DNA from: Megalobrama amblycephala
Lineage: Eukaryota > Chordata > Actinopteri > Cypriniformes > Xenocyprididae
Reading direction: 5' to 3'
NCBI RefSeq assembly: GCF_018812025.1
Contig: NC_063066.1
Location: 11,207,382-11,271,381, forward strand
Length of the DNA: 64,000 nt
Positions 37,238 through 49,375 of the stretch are shown piece by piece. Every line of letters begins with the position of its first letter. Positions within the stretch are counted from its first letter, which is position 1. The notes below the pieces were generated by a model. The model worked only from the letters and a program-made list of their open reading frames with translations. It did not search any database and was not told where the DNA came from. The position numbers and the translations under genes are program-made.

Positions 37238-38449
37238 TTACAACACACTCATTAGGTTTTTACTGCAGTTCCCATTAGAGTCAGGTTTATCTGCTGACAT
37301 GCATCCCTCTTTCTCAGAGTTGCCCTCAGCTGGGTCACTGTCCTCTGAGCTGCCTTTGCTTCGCCCTCTGTGCTCACTCTTCCAACTATGCCCACTGTAT
37401 ATATATCCATTGGCTGGCCTAACGTTAGGATAGCGTGACCTGTTGAGGCATAGGATCTCCTTAAAAGCGTACCTGAACTCTGGACTCCTACAGTAGATCA
37501 GTGGGTTGAAGGCTGAGTTAGCATAGCCTATCCAGTTTAATATTTTATATGTCAAGGTGTTCACCTCAACCATTTTCTTTGGCACCACGTTTAGTACAAA
37601 AAACGGCAGCCAACACAGTGTGAATACACCCATAATGATGCCCAAAGTCTTCAACGCTTTATGTTCCTTCAGGCAGAACTTGGGCTTCTTGGTGGTCCTC
37701 ACCTCGCAGTGGCTGCTCAACGCCTCATTCTTTTTTCCGTTGTTGTTCTGAGCATGAAATCTCCCCTCACTTTTGTCAATCTTCTTCAGTTGCTTTCTTG
37801 CCTCCTGGAAGACACGGCTGTAGACAAAAACCATGATGACCAGGGGGATGTAGAAGGAGACTATGGATGAGATGATGGCATAGGAGTCGTTGACGTCAAA
37901 TTCACAACAGTTATCATTCTCTATGCAACAACTTGCTTCGCCAGAAAACCACCACTTCATATGGATTGGTAGGAATGAAATGAGCCCAGCAATGACCCAC
38001 ACCAGCAGCACAATGATGCGAGCTCTGCCCTTGGTCAGTAAGGACTGATAGCGGAAGGGTGATGTTATAGCGAGGTATCGATCCAGAGCAATAACACAGA
38101 GCGTTTCGATACTGGCCGTGACACACAGAATATCGGTGGCCAACCAGAAGTCACAAAAGAAGTTGCCGAAGTGCCAAGTGCTCAGGATGATGTGAATGCC
38201 GCCAAAAGGCACCACCACCAATCCCATGACCAGGTCAGCACACGCAAGTGACGTAATGAAGCAATTGGTGACATTCTGAAGACGTTGGAACCGGCTGATG
38301 GCTGTAATCACCAACACGTTGCCAAAGACGATGGCCAGGACAAGAATGGATATGAGTGTGCCAAGCATCACCATCTGTACTTCACTATTGGTGGAGTTTG
38401 TTGTGTTGCTCTCACAAGAGATGTTTGTATTGTTTTGTGCGTTTCCCAT
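37238..38449 (-). CDS. adrb2: Beta-2 adrenergic receptor
   Basis: Intronless 403-codon gene for a class A GPCR that binds adrenaline/noradrenaline at the plasma membrane and couples mainly to Gs to raise cAMP. Visible features: N-linked sequons (N-N-T, N-I-S, N-T-T, N-S-T) in residues 6-20; TM1 with GN44V; D72 (2.50); C99 to C175 for the conserved disulphide; D106 (3.32), the amine counter-ion; DRY 123-125; S194, S195 and S198 in TM5; CWLP 279-282; N287; Y301 and N305; NPLIY 315-319; C334 as palmitoylation site. The ICL3 segment [10 protein letters not shown] is diagnostic for beta-2. The C-terminus MSVL fits a class I PDZ ligand. The start ATG has G at -3 and +4. Human is 413 aa and also intronless. 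It lies tail to tail with sh3tc2 as in human. Teleosts carry adrb2a and adrb2b; which copy this is cannot be told here. Confidence 0.96.
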   Translation of the reverse strand: MGNAQNNTNISCESNTTNSTNSEVQMVMLGTLISILVLAIVFGNVLVITAISRFQRLQNVTNCFITSLACADLVMGLVVVPFGGIHIILSTWHFGNFFCDFWLATDILCVTASIETLCVIALDRYLAITSPFRYQSLLTKGRARIIVLLVWVIAGLISFLPIHMKWWFSGEASCCIENDNCCEFDVNDSYAIISSIVSFYIPLVIMVFVYSRVFQEARKQLKKIDKSEGRFHAQNNNGKKNEALSSHCEVRTTKKPKFCLKEHKALKTLGIIMGVFTLCWLPFFVLNVVPKKMVEVNTLTYKILNWIGYANSAFNPLIYCRSPEFRYAFKEILCLNRSRYPNVRPANGYIYSGHSWKSEHRGRSKGSSEDSDPAEGNSEKEGCMSADKPDSNGNCSKNLMSVL

Positions 38450-38490
38450 GACCTGACAGAGATTGAGAAGAAATGCAGGAATATTCTAAA

Positions 38491-38736
38491 TTAGTTAATC
38501 AAATACATTAACACAGAGGTTTGTGCATTGAGTGGTAAACCATGTAAAATGCAAACAGTAAGTAAACAAGTAAAAAAAAACAGTGCAATTCAATGCAAAG
38601 ACAATGAAATTTTTACAAACCTCCAAAAAAGACTTCCTCCTCCACTTTGTCCATACAATTTTAAAGTACTCTTTTGATGTCTGTAGGGTTGTTATGAACG
38701 AGTAGATCCCCCCTTCATTATGGCTTTCTCTCGCAT
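38491..38736 (-). promoter_or_regulatory. Upstream ORFs in the adrb2 leader
   Basis: If the leader is unspliced it holds several short uORFs: 38736-38692 (14 codons), 38654-38613 (13 codons, MDKVEEEVFFGGL), 38543-38508 (11 codons, MVYHSMHKPLC) and 38508-38491 (5 codons, MYLIN). The last two overlap as TAATG. The mammalian beta-2 receptor mRNA also has an inhibitory short uORF, of unrelated sequence. Repression here is an inference. Confidence 0.45.
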
Positions 38737-38860
38737 GCTTATCTCTCTCTCACTTTTGCTCTCTTTCTCGGTCACCACAGCACTTTTCTCAACCTCTCTC
38801 ACACAGTCACTCCGCTGAGCAGTGTTACGTTAAATGTGGCTCCCAGGCTATTTGTCAGAG

Positions 38861-38906
38861 CCCTTATAACATTCTGTGATGACATCATAGCTGACTTCCA
38901 GCCAAT
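38861..38906 (-). promoter_or_regulatory. Candidate adrb2 core promoter (inverted CCAAT, CRE-like, TATA-like)
   Basis: Reading on the - strand there is ATTGG (38906-38902), the palindromic TGATGTCATCA containing a CRE/ATF-like octamer (38887-38877), then GTTATAAGGG (38870-38861). This compact order would place a start site near 38835, about 385 nt before the ATG. A CRE is known in mammalian ADRB2 promoters. Sequence match only. Confidence 0.35.
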
Positions 38907-38910
38907 GAGC

Positions 38911-40933
38911 TTAGAGTGAGGTGAAGGCTGCACTGCTGCTATAGAGGGTTAAGTAACAACATTCTGACAGCTACAGTGAGACTATTTGAATTGTATTTCA
39001 AACAGTTCATGCAGACTAGTTTTAAATATTTTGTTCTGCCCTGATACATTGTTTTATGGCTTTTATGACTGTTCCGTTCTATAACTAAAATGATTGTTCA
39101 TGCACTGTAATAGTAAGGTACACAAAAATCATTGTTAGTATTAATGTGTATCTACCAGCGTATGCAAATTTCATATGTCAGCCATTCTTATCGATAAAAA
39201 ATTTGCATTAATGCTTTTAGCAGATGCCTTTATCAAAAGTGACAAAATTTTCTTATTGAAAAATAGCATAGCAAACAATATTCCTAGTGTACAATGCATG
39301 GTTTATTAGAAAGCTTGATTATGAAAGCAAGAGCAGAGGTGAAATGCAAGGAAATAGATTAAATGTTTTCTGTAGGCGTGTATGTTTAGGAGTAGGGTTA
39401 GTATTAGAGGATAGAATGTAAAGTTTGTACAGTATAAAAATCATTATGTAGAGCCCTCATAAAACATAACCGATGTGTCTGTGTGTGCTTGTTTTCATGA
39501 TTTATGAGGACACAAATTTGTATAATGACATGGGTATTACACTGGTATTACGATGTAAACATGTTTTATGAGGACATTTCATGAGTCCTCATATTTAAAA
39601 TAGCTTTAAAAACATACTAAACAATGTTTTATTAAAAATGTAAAAATGCTGCATGTTTTCTGTGATGGGTAGGTTTAGGGGTGGGGTAGTTTAGGGGGAT
39701 ACAATGTACAGTTTGTACAGTATAAAAACGCCTATGGAATGTCCCCACTAAGATAGCAAAACAAACCTGTGTGTGTGCCTACAAGTGCCTTTGATTAAGG
39801 ATGTGGAGTCAAGTGCTTGTGCTTAAAATTTGTGCTTAATTTCAAAGGTCTGCTCTGATTTAAAGCTGGAGCAGTGTACGTCTATGATCCAGAGATGAAA
39901 ATCTTTACTTTGTAGATTTTGTGAAACAGAATGCCCTTGTCATTGTTTGAGCTGCTGGCTTTGCTGCCTGTGGGTCAGACCTGCTGAGCAGGTCTGGACA
40001 GTATTTGCATGCTAGAGAGAGTAAGATGATCTTGGTGCCAATTACTGATGTCCATGTATCATCTGAATGTCCAGAATCATCTGAGTCATATCTTTATTTT
40101 TCCTGTTCCTTCTTTGTGCCATGGTTTTATCATTGTAAAACCGTGTTTTTTGTTTTGTTTTGTTTTTTTGTTTTTTTGGCATATTGACTACCATTTGTAT
40201 AACCACAAAAAACATAGTTAAACTATGGTTTTTGTAACAAAACCATAATTAATTCATGCATGGAATAACTACAAGAACCATGATTTTTTTTTGTTTTATT
40301 TGTAGTAAATTTTCATAAGAGTGTGTGTGTATTTGGCTTGCTGTATAACTCAATTAATATTATATTCCTAGCATAAGTCTTCTTAACAATGAGACTTAAA
40401 AGAAAGTTAATGTATTGTGACAGTGTTATTATTTGTTATGATTGTATTTGGACCATTAATGACCTAGACGCCATGTAGTCAAATGTAGTCAAATACAAAG
40501 TCGCGACCACACATTCATTAAAAAAAACACAATTCTGTTGTATATTGTGAATTTTACAGTCTTCTTTACTTTGTATAGACTCAGCAGGCACTGTGTACGG
40601 CCATATACAGTAGCTGTGCAGAGGGAACCATGCAGCAGTGCAGTAAAGATTGATCAAATGAAAGTTACTAGGTGAACATTGAGTACCCTTGGAGATAGTA
40701 ATTAGTTTTCTTCACCATTGTCTCTACTGTGTGTGGTTTTGTTCTGTTTGTGTTCTCTCTGATGGCCATGGAGTGTGTGTTACAATGTGGATCAAATAAG
40801 ACGTGGTGGTGTCTGCAGAGCTTTAGAGGAAGGGTCTGTGAAAGGAGTTTGAGTGAGTGTGATTGCTTCTTTTGAATGTTATTGTGGATGAGAAGGTGGA
40901 TGTAGATTTGGGAATGTTACACATGAATGGGAT
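38911..40933. other. Upstream flank of adrb2, mostly repeat-derived
   Basis: No gene. About 39360-39770 carries an interspersed repeat (GTGATGGGTAGGTTTAGG, CTAAGATAGCAAAAC) related to 21210-21583, with two partly similar copies in tandem (39360-39480 and 39480-39770). Confidence 0.45.
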
Positions 40934-40935
40934 TA

Positions 40936-42312
40936 CAGCAGGGATGCCCAATCCTGCTACTGGAGGGCCAGCTTCGAGTGGAGTTTAGTTCCAGGCCTAT
41001 TTAAAGGTCCCGTTCTTCGTGATCCCATGTTTCAAACTTTAGTTAGTGTGTAATGTTGTTGTTAGAGAATAAATAAAATCTGTAAAATTTTAAAGCTCAA
41101 AGTTCAATGCCAAGCGAGATATTTTATTTAACAGAAGTCGCCTACATCGAACGGCCAGTTTGGACTACATCCCTCTACTTCCTTCTTTAATGACGTCACT
41201 AAAACAGTTTTTTGACTAACCTCCGCCCACAGGAATACACAAGAGTTGCGTTTGTAGAGTGTGTTTGTCGCCATGTCGTCGAAACGCTGTTATTTTCATC
41301 CCGCAGTCCAATCACCGGGTCTGATTCCGGCTCAAATTGATAGGGTAAAATTAAAGACATGTTTACAATAACACCGAGCGCGTGCATCTCCACGTTATGG
41401 TAAGAGGCGTGACTTTTCCGGGCACGGTGCATCAGAGCTGTCGAATCACAACACAGGAACCGCTGGCACAATCAGAACTCGTTACGTATTTCTGAAGGAG
41501 GGACTTCATAGAACAAGGAAGTCATCAGCCCGTTTTTATGACAGTGGAAACAGCGGTATACAGATAAGTAAATTATGTGAAAAATACTGTGTTTTTTTAC
41601 ACACGAAACATGAACACATGTTATATTGCACACTATAAACACAATCAAAGCTTCAAAAAACCACGAAAAACGGGACCTTTAACAGAAGTCGCCTACATCG
41701 AACGGCCAGTTTGGACTACATCCCTCGACTTCCTTCTTTAATGACGTCACTAAAACAGTTTTTTGACTAACCTCCGCCCACAGGAATACACAAGAGTTGC
41801 GTTTGTAGAGTGTGTTTGTTGCCATGTCGTCGAAACGCTGTTATTTTCATCCCGCAGTCCAATCACCGGGTCTGATTCTGGCTCAAATTGATAGGGTAAA
41901 ATTAAAGACATGTTTACAATAACACTGAGCGCATGCATCTCCACGTTATGGTAAGAGGCGTGACTTTTCCGGGCACGGTGCGCTCAGAGCTGTCGAATCA
42001 CAACACAGGAACCGCTGGCACAATCAGAACTCGTTACGTATTTCTGAAGGAGGGACTTCATAGAACAAGGAAGTCATCAGCCCGTTTTTATGACAGTGGA
42101 AACAGCGGTATACAGATAAGTAAATTATGTGAAAAATACTGTGTTTTTTTACACGCGAAACATGAACACATGTTATATTGCACACTATAAACACAATCAA
42201 AGCTTCAAAAAAACCACGAAAAATGGGACCTTTAAACACACTTGAACCAGGCTAATCAAGGTCTTCAGGATAACTAGAAAGGTGTGTTGGAGCTAAACGT
42301 GACCCTCCACAA
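40936..42312. mobile_element. hAT-like MITE split by a TTAA element
   Basis: The left half (CAGGGATGCCCAATCCTGCT to CCAGGCCTATTTAA) and right half (AACACACTTGAACCAGG to GCTAAACGTGACCCTCC) belong to a family whose uninterrupted copy is at 47872-48049. The gap is filled by the element 40998-42234, so the insertion order is clear. Confidence 0.7.
40998..42234. mobile_element. TTAA element with internal 551-bp tandem duplication
   Basis: Ends TTAAAGGTCCCGTTCTTCGTG and CACGAAAAATGGGACCTTTAA are inverted, with TTAA at both ends. The block 41130-41680 is repeated in tandem at 41681-42233 with only a few substitutions (roughly 1-2%). Each unit ends with its own copy of the right terminus, so an internal right TIR sits at about 41660-41682. 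ORFs of 64 and 90 codons inside are parallel shadows of the duplication. No transposase. Confidence 0.8.
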
Positions 42313-43429
42313 CAACAGCGATTTCATGGGAGCAGCAGGTTTAATTGGTTTTGCCATCTGTAGTTTCAGACTGAATAAAGAAGCTGCCAAGAATGAAGAA
42401 ACCAAGAATAAAGGGTGTGGTGCTTGTTTGTACAGTTGTCAGATAAATCTGTGATAACTTCATGATTAGTTGTTTTCAATAGATGTGGATTTTTTTTTAT
42501 TTGTTCTGTATTATTTGTAGTATTATTGTATTATTTATATACTATTATAGTATTTATTAGTATTACGAATTAGCTTTTTTATATTTGAAGTCTTCATTTT
42601 AGATGTTAAATGTTATTTAATTTTAGTATTGTTATATATTTTATTTTAGTATTTTGTTATATTATTTCAGCTTTATTTCAATTTTAATTTTAGTTAACAG
42701 TAACACTGTTGAGTACAGTGAGATTTGCATTGTCTGTCTCTGTGTTATTTGATACTTCTGGTTTTTGGAATGCTTGTTAGATGGTATTTCACTAGTTCCT
42801 CCAAAAAACCATTTGAAAGTATAGCTTATTTGCCACCAGCTCATAAAGATCCATCGCTTTCAGTGCAAAAATCTAGCAATCTAATATTTTGACCAATTAC
42901 TTGCTCTACATTTAAAAAGTTTAAAACCCCTTAAAACTGTTTGGTGTTAGCATAATTGTTGAGGGTTCAGTCTTTGCTGATAATTCAAAAACTGATGGTA
43001 GGAGTAATCTATGAACTGGAGAGTAAGAAAGAATCCATGTCAGTTCAGATCTTAAGCATGAATTGCTTTAGGTCCAAGTAGTACATGTACTGAAATGTGC
43101 TTTGGGTAACAAAAAAAGTGTCTGCTAGATAAGATATAAATACCTTAATTTTTAATCCCTGTAGAGAAACCGGATGTCCTGAGTTTAAACAGAATCAGCT
43201 TTAACATTCCAAGAATTTCATGACAACCAAACTGTTTTGCATATCAAATTTGATGCAAACTGGGATAGACATACACTCTGCATTATGTGGACATTTAATC
43301 TTATATGTCATCAAATGCAAAGCCTCAACCACATTCATTAAAAAACACAATTGTGTTGTACGGTTTGATTAGTTTGACTGAATGACAGTTGCCAGGTGAA
43401 CAGTGAGTACCCTACTGTTCAAAGGTTTT
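42313..43429. other. Intergenic DNA without recognised gene
   Basis: AT-rich, with TATTTTAG-like degenerate repeats at about 42500-42690. Nothing else supported. Confidence 0.4.
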
Positions 43430-43690
43430 GGGGATGTTTTTGAAAGAATGCTAATAAAGGCAGCATTTTTTTTAAATAAAAAAAATACAGTAAAACAGCA
43501 ATATTGTGAAATATTATTACAAATAACTACATTTCAATATGTTATAAAATGTCATTTATTCCTATGATGGCAAGACTAAATTTTCAGCTCATGATCAGTT
43601 ACAAAAAATTACATGATCCTTCAGAAATCATTCTAATAAACTTATTCAAGAAATATTTCTTATTATCGGTGTTGAAAACAGATGATTAAA
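43430..43690. mobile_element. Truncated copy of the Tc1-type fold-back family
   Basis: Shares AATATTGTGAAATATTATTACA and TACATGATCCTTCAGAAATCATTCTAATA-type blocks with 43888-44795, but only one arm. It is followed directly by GGGTTAGTTCACCCAAAAATG (43691 on), a terminus of the GGGATAGTTCACCC family. Confidence 0.6.
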
Positions 43691-43887
43691 GGGTTAGTTC
43701 ACCCAAAAATGAAAATTCTGCCATTAATTACTCACTCTTTGTTGTTCCACACCTTTGTTCATCTTCGGAACACAAATTAAGATATTTTTGACAAAATCCA
43801 ATGGCTCAGTGAGGCCTCTATTGAGAGCAAGATAATTAATAATTCAATTCTAATTCTAAACACAAAAACACACATTCAGTTCATATA

Positions 43888-44795
43888 CAGTACAGTCCAA
43901 AAGTTTGGAACCACTAAGATTTTTAATGTTTTTAAAAGAAGTTTTGTCTGCTCACCAAGGCTACATTTATTTAATTAAAAATACAGTAAAAAACAGTAAT
44001 ATTGTGAAATATTATTACAATTTAAAATAACTGTGTACTATTTAAATATATTTGACAAAGTAATTTATTCCTGTGATGCAGTCTTCAGTGTCACATGATC
44101 CTTCAGAAATCATTCTAATATTCTGATTTGCTGCTCAAGAAACATTTATGATTATTTTCAATGTTGAAAACAGTTGTGTACTTTTTTTTTCAGGATTCCT
44201 TGATGAATAGAAAGTTCAAAAGAACAGCATTTATCTGAAATACAAAGCTTCTGTAGCATTATACACTACCGTTAAAAAGTTTGGGGTCAGTAAGAATTTT
44301 TATTTTTATTTTTTTGAAAAGAAATTAAAGAAATGAATACTTTTATTCAGCAAGGATGCATTAAATCAATCAAAAGTGGCAGTAAAGACATTTATAATGT
44401 TACAAAAGATTAGATTTCAGATAAACACTGTTTTTTGAACTTTCTATTCATCAAATAATCCTGAAAAAAAATATTATACACAAATATTTTGTACAATTGT
44501 ACACATTAAATGTTTCTTGAGCAGCAGATCAGCATATTAGAATGATTTCTGAAGGATCATGTGACACTGAAGACTGGAGTAATGATGCTGAAAATTCAGC
44601 TTTGCCATCACAGGAATAAATTACTTTGTGAAATATATTCAAATAGAAAACAGTTATTTTAAATTGTAATAATATTTCACAATATTACTGTTTTTACTGT
44701 ATTTTTAATTAAATAAATGTAGCCTTGGTGAGCAGACGAAACTTCTTTTAAAAACATTAAAAATCTTAGTGGTTCCAAACTTTTGGACTGTACTG
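43888..44795. mobile_element. Tc1/mariner-like fold-back element flanked by TA
   Basis: Inverted ends CAGTACAGTCCAAAAGTTTG and CAAACTTTTGGACTGTACTG, each flanked by TA. The arms continue inward as near-perfect inverted copies (TTAGTGGTTCC, TAGCCTTGGTGAGCAGAC, CACATGATCCTTC). The centre (about 44262-44340) holds a second terminus type, ACACTACCGTTAAAAAGTTT. 908 bp, non-coding. Confidence 0.85.
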
Positions 44796-46015
44796 TATGT
44801 GTATATATAAATTCAAATAGTATTCCTTACTATAAAAACACTAGTATGTTTACTTGATTTTAACCAAAATGTTGACTTTACAACAAATTTGTAATTGTTG
44901 CTGAAATTTTAGAACAGATAGTTCCCATAACTAATGTAATTTGAGTAAAATTACAAAAAAAATTCAAGACATGCCATGACATCCCTCCACACAGTGCAGA
45001 ATCACACGGACTGAGGATTCAACGTTATGTTTGCAGAGTGGATCTATTTCGGTGAAATAAAAGTAAAAGCTATTCTTGCTGTCTATTAATGGCTTGTTTA
45101 CTCAGAAAACCCAAGTTAAGATCAATTAGTTTGGTGTTGATTTTTTTTTTTTTTTTTACTTACCATGATGGTGATTCATGTTCCCTTTGGTTGGGCACTT
45201 GGAACTTTGTTAAAGATTTTATAATTCTCTCCATTTTGGTGCAGCCATGCATTAAGAAATCATTGTTTGTGGTTTCAAAGGAAGAGAAGTAATAAAAAGA
45301 TAATTTTTAAGAGATTATCTGATTTCTAACTGATTGTTGTTTAGTGAGATGTTTAATTTTTAAGTTTTAAAATGTTTGTGCTAACAGTATGTTATCAACA
45401 TCTTGTTAAACTTTTAATTGAATATCTGTAACAGTAGCTTACAGCTGACCACTCGAGCCACACACAGATCTCAACATTCAGCATGCAAACCACAACAATG
45501 GTGACAATAACATTTTATTTAAAGTAAATTAAGTACCCTCAACAGTTCTTCTTTTAGTTAGTAGTACTCTCGTGTAGGTGAACTATACTAACAAAGCTTT
45601 TGTCAGTACAACATACTATTCTTCTTTCACTTTACTTGAAGAAAATGTGGAAACCGATTGCACATAGTTTTTTAAGTCTACGTAGCATAAAATGGCAGAT
45701 TAAAGCCATGTTGAGAATAATAGTATTTAAGATTGCAGAACACAATATAACACTGTTAGTTAAATGGAATTTCTCGTGTAATCTTACTATTAAATCTTAA
45801 GTAAGATTAGTAAATATTCTAGAGTATGTTAACTAGAATTAACATTAAACTAACTTGATATTTATTACTTAATTTACTTGGGAAGAGTTAGATTTCTTTA
45901 CTTTTAATAATTAACTTAACTTCAGTTTTCCCTTTAAGTTTGCATTGCAAAAATAAGGCAATCGGTTTCCAAACTTTTTTTAAGTAAACTGAACTTGTTA
46001 GAATTTACAGTGTGT

Positions 46016-46024
<9 letters not shown>
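44796..46024. other. Intergenic DNA without recognised gene
   Basis: AT-rich with no supported exon or RNA gene; a T-run lies at about 45139-45157. Confidence 0.4.

Positions 46025-46092
<68 letters not shown>
46025..46092. repeat. (TA)n microsatellite
   Basis: About 68 bases of alternating TA, flanked by GTGTGTA on the left and TACACATACACAC on the right. Confidence 0.95.
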
Positions 46093-46098
<6 letters not shown>

Positions 46099-47871
46099 CA
46101 CACACTTATTAGCTTATTAGAAATTAGAGAAAAGTACTTTTCATATAATATGATTAAGAAAGAACACAAACAGTTGGAGTAGATGGTGTGTTGCTCTTGA
46201 CATATAAGGAGCTGAAAAATAGAACTAAAATCTCTAAGGAATGTGACAATTTGTCCATATTAACCTATACAAAAGCTAATTTTGGTCATGGAATATTCTG
46301 TGAGTCTATGATTCATAATACATTCAATCTACGTAAGTCTGTATTTTGGGTTTTTTGGGAATAAGTGACCTTATCATTGTTACAGTTGGCTTCGCTCCCA
46401 CCTGCGTAGGACTAGAAAGGCCTTATATGTTGTAAAGAGTAATCTTAGCCAATCTCAGTGCTGAATACTAATCTGCATGTGGAGAGATTCATTGGAATCA
46501 GCTATTTATTTTCTTTATATCTCTATGATCTTCCAGACATAAATAAATTCCAACACCCCCGTTGTCAGGAAATCCAGATGCTGGCTGGCAAAGTTATAAA
46601 GGGCACTAGAGAAAAATGGATTGTGGTCTTCCAGTATATGCTCTATGGAGACATTGCCGCCAGTGAATACTGCAGTGGGAGCAGTGTTTTCATGTTGTTT
46701 GTGATTGGCTTGGTATGTATTGGCTCAACATCATAGCTCGCTGTAGGCATGCACTCTACGAGTATGGGAGCTGAAATCCTCAAGAAGAGGAGGGGCATGT
46801 GAATATGTCCTAGAGGAGAGTAGTTCTTTGTATAAGACTGATAATGAGTCGGACGGTTGCAGGCGGAGAGACTGTGGAATTCTTAGAGTATAAAAATATT
46901 CATATATTTTTCCTCTTATAATTTCTGAAAGCTAATGTTAAAAAATGAACAATTATGAATGAACTTCATAATTAATCACATTTGCCCCACCCTTCTGAAA
47001 CACTGCCATTGTTGAGATTTGAATGAAGAATTGTTGTATTCCACAAGTGCCCAAACTGCATTTTTCCAATAAACAGAATGCAATAACAATAACTTGCCAG
47101 ATTACTTAGGCACTTTAAATAATAATTTATATCAGTCTCGCCAGATCCTGCAAGAGAACCAAGCAACCTGGTTTTGAAAATAACAAGTGCAAAGAACTAT
47201 GTGTGCGTGTGTGCGTGCGTACACTGCCTGCACCTATTTTGTCATTCTGATGAAACTTAGTCTCTGGCGAATTATTTCCTCATCCAGGCTTATCAGCACA
47301 GTGATGTGTGTGTGTAGGCAGTGTTCTTCTTTTGGACAGATAGAGGTTATCTACAGGAAAACCCATGAGCACATTTATGCAGACATTTATGCAGCATTAC
47401 TCACTATTTCTGTGAAGTGCATACTGATTTAAAAGCACTTTATAATTTTTTTTTTCCTCATATACCATTAAAACTGTCAGCTAACTTTATTATACTATGG
47501 ACATTAATGGTTATGAAATGGTCTTAAGAGCTGTCTTTATGTCTGGTCCTTATAAGGCCTTTAAACCATTATATGAAGGTGCTAGTGATATTGAAGATAC
47601 ATTCAAGGACACATCTATATGCATGCCTGTTCAGAGTGAACAAAAACATTGCAGTGAAGCTCAGCCCCTGGCCCTTAATAACAAGCTGTCCAGCCTTATT
47701 TGAGTGTGAACTACCTTAAGGGATAATTCATCTGGAGGGCTACTGGTTTATAGAATATCCATTTGCCTTTTTTTATTTTATTTAAAGCAATAACATGTTG
47801 CTGCTATATTATTTTTCTGTACAATAACCTTTAATTTGCTATCAAATCTGTCATTTATTCACTATATATGG
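46093..47871. other. Intergenic DNA with one orphan open frame
   Basis: An open frame at 46458-46736 (92 codons, including ISYLFSLYLYDLPDINKFQ and EKWIVVFQYMLYGDIAASEY) is longer than expected in AT-rich DNA. It has no recognised domain and no clear acceptor or donor. No gene is called. Other short ORFs are unremarkable. Confidence 0.35.
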
Positions 47872-48049
47872 CAGGGATGTCCAAACTCTGTCCTGGAGGG
47901 CCACTATTCTGTAAAGTTTAGCTTCAACTTACCACGACACATTTGCCTGGAGGTTTCCTGTATGCCTAAAAACCTTGATTAGCTGGTTCAGGTGTGTTTT
48001 ATTGGGGTTGGAGCAGTGGCCCTCCAGAAGCAGGATTGGACACCCCTGA
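47872..48049. mobile_element. hAT-like MITE, uninterrupted copy
   Basis: Ends CAGGGATGTCCAAACTCTGT and ATTGGACACCCCTG are inverted, with inner TCCTGGAGGGCC against GGCCCTCCAGAA. About 178 bp. It serves as the reference for the split copy at 40936-42312. Confidence 0.75.
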
Positions 48050-49293
48050 TATATGGTGAACTTATAGTTAACAGGTGTTTACTGTAATATTTTTACATTC
48101 TTTTAAAATTAGGTTTAGGCCAGGGACATACTGTACATCATGAAATGGAGACATATTTTATACCATGAAACAGACAAATTTACAGATTGCAAATGTAAGT
48201 TGAATGCATGAAAGTGAGAGCAGGACCGTGAGCCAAAATGAGGACAGTGATGGACCCAAGCAGGAAAGGAAAATACAATATAAACAAGTGTGAGGTGTCA
48301 CAGAGTTGCCCTACTTCTAAAACTGTTGTTGAGAGATATATGTATGTAAATGTGCTAGAGTAGCAGACAGATGGTCGAGTCATTTCCTCTCCCATTCTCT
48401 CAGGATACCTGGGAAATATCCGCTCTTGGATAAGACACTCATTCATTCTCTGTATATACGTTCACATTAACATGATAAAAATCTGTCTAGTTTTGCTAAA
48501 TGAAATTGTGATGAGGTGTCAATATGTTTTTAATTAATTGTACTATTATATATTTAATTGTTAAGTTTTTGTTTTGTTTTTAGTAATATTTAATTACATT
48601 TTTAATGTTTTCTGTTCAATGAAATGCAAAAAATTTGTCTTACAGAATGCAAAGGGACATTTCTTCAATGTTGTAGAAGGTTTGTCCTCAAATTCTTTCA
48701 ACAGCGCCTTAGGTAGTGAACACCTTGTAATGACTGGGTGTTTCTACATAGAGAATTTAACTAAAGTCAACAAACACCACCTGTATTTAGCCTTGTTTTG
48801 GCAGCCCTTTTGAAGTCTATCACATTGCAATAACAAAGTCCTCTTAGCTCAGAAATGTAATTTTTACAAAATACTAAACACTATTGACAAGACGACAAAT
48901 GTGCACTTACTGTACCTGCCTTGTTACTAGTTAACCCTATGAGTTACCACGTTTCCAAACGAGTGAAATCAAAAAACAGCCATTTATAATAATCAAAACT
49001 TGCAGTTTAGAACTTGCTTAAAACATAGATAAACACATTTCTTTCCAGAGACACTTTAGTTCTGTCTGCAGTATAAACAGTGATATCAGATTACAACAGA
49101 TTCAGCTTGTTGTAATAGTATGCTGTTTTTTAACCATTTAAAGTTGGGATGAAATGGAAATAGCTATCATCTTTCCCCCCCATTATGATGTCTAAGTGAA
49201 ATGTCCTCTTTAAACAAGAAAAAAAAGGTGTGACTTGATTTTGTGCATCGGGAATTGATTGGATCATGAAATCATTGTCATTGGTTAATTGCT

Positions 49294-49294
<1 letters not shown>
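48050..49294. other. Intergenic DNA without recognised gene
   Basis: No exon, RNA gene or clear repeat end was seen. ORFs of 79-88 codons lack domains. Confidence 0.4.

Positions 49295-49375
<81 letters not shown>
49295..49375. repeat. (ATCT)n microsatellite
   Basis: About 20 near-perfect tetranucleotide units. Read as protein it gives a Leu-Ser-Ile-Tyr repeat, which is an artefact. Confidence 0.97.

Noticed and set aside
41199..41944. Two similar ORFs of 90 and 64 codons
   Set aside because: They are the same sequence twice because of the tandem duplication within a TTAA element.
46458..46736. 92-codon orphan ORF
   Set aside because: No recognised domain, no convincing splice sites and no neighbouring exons; kept only as a remark.
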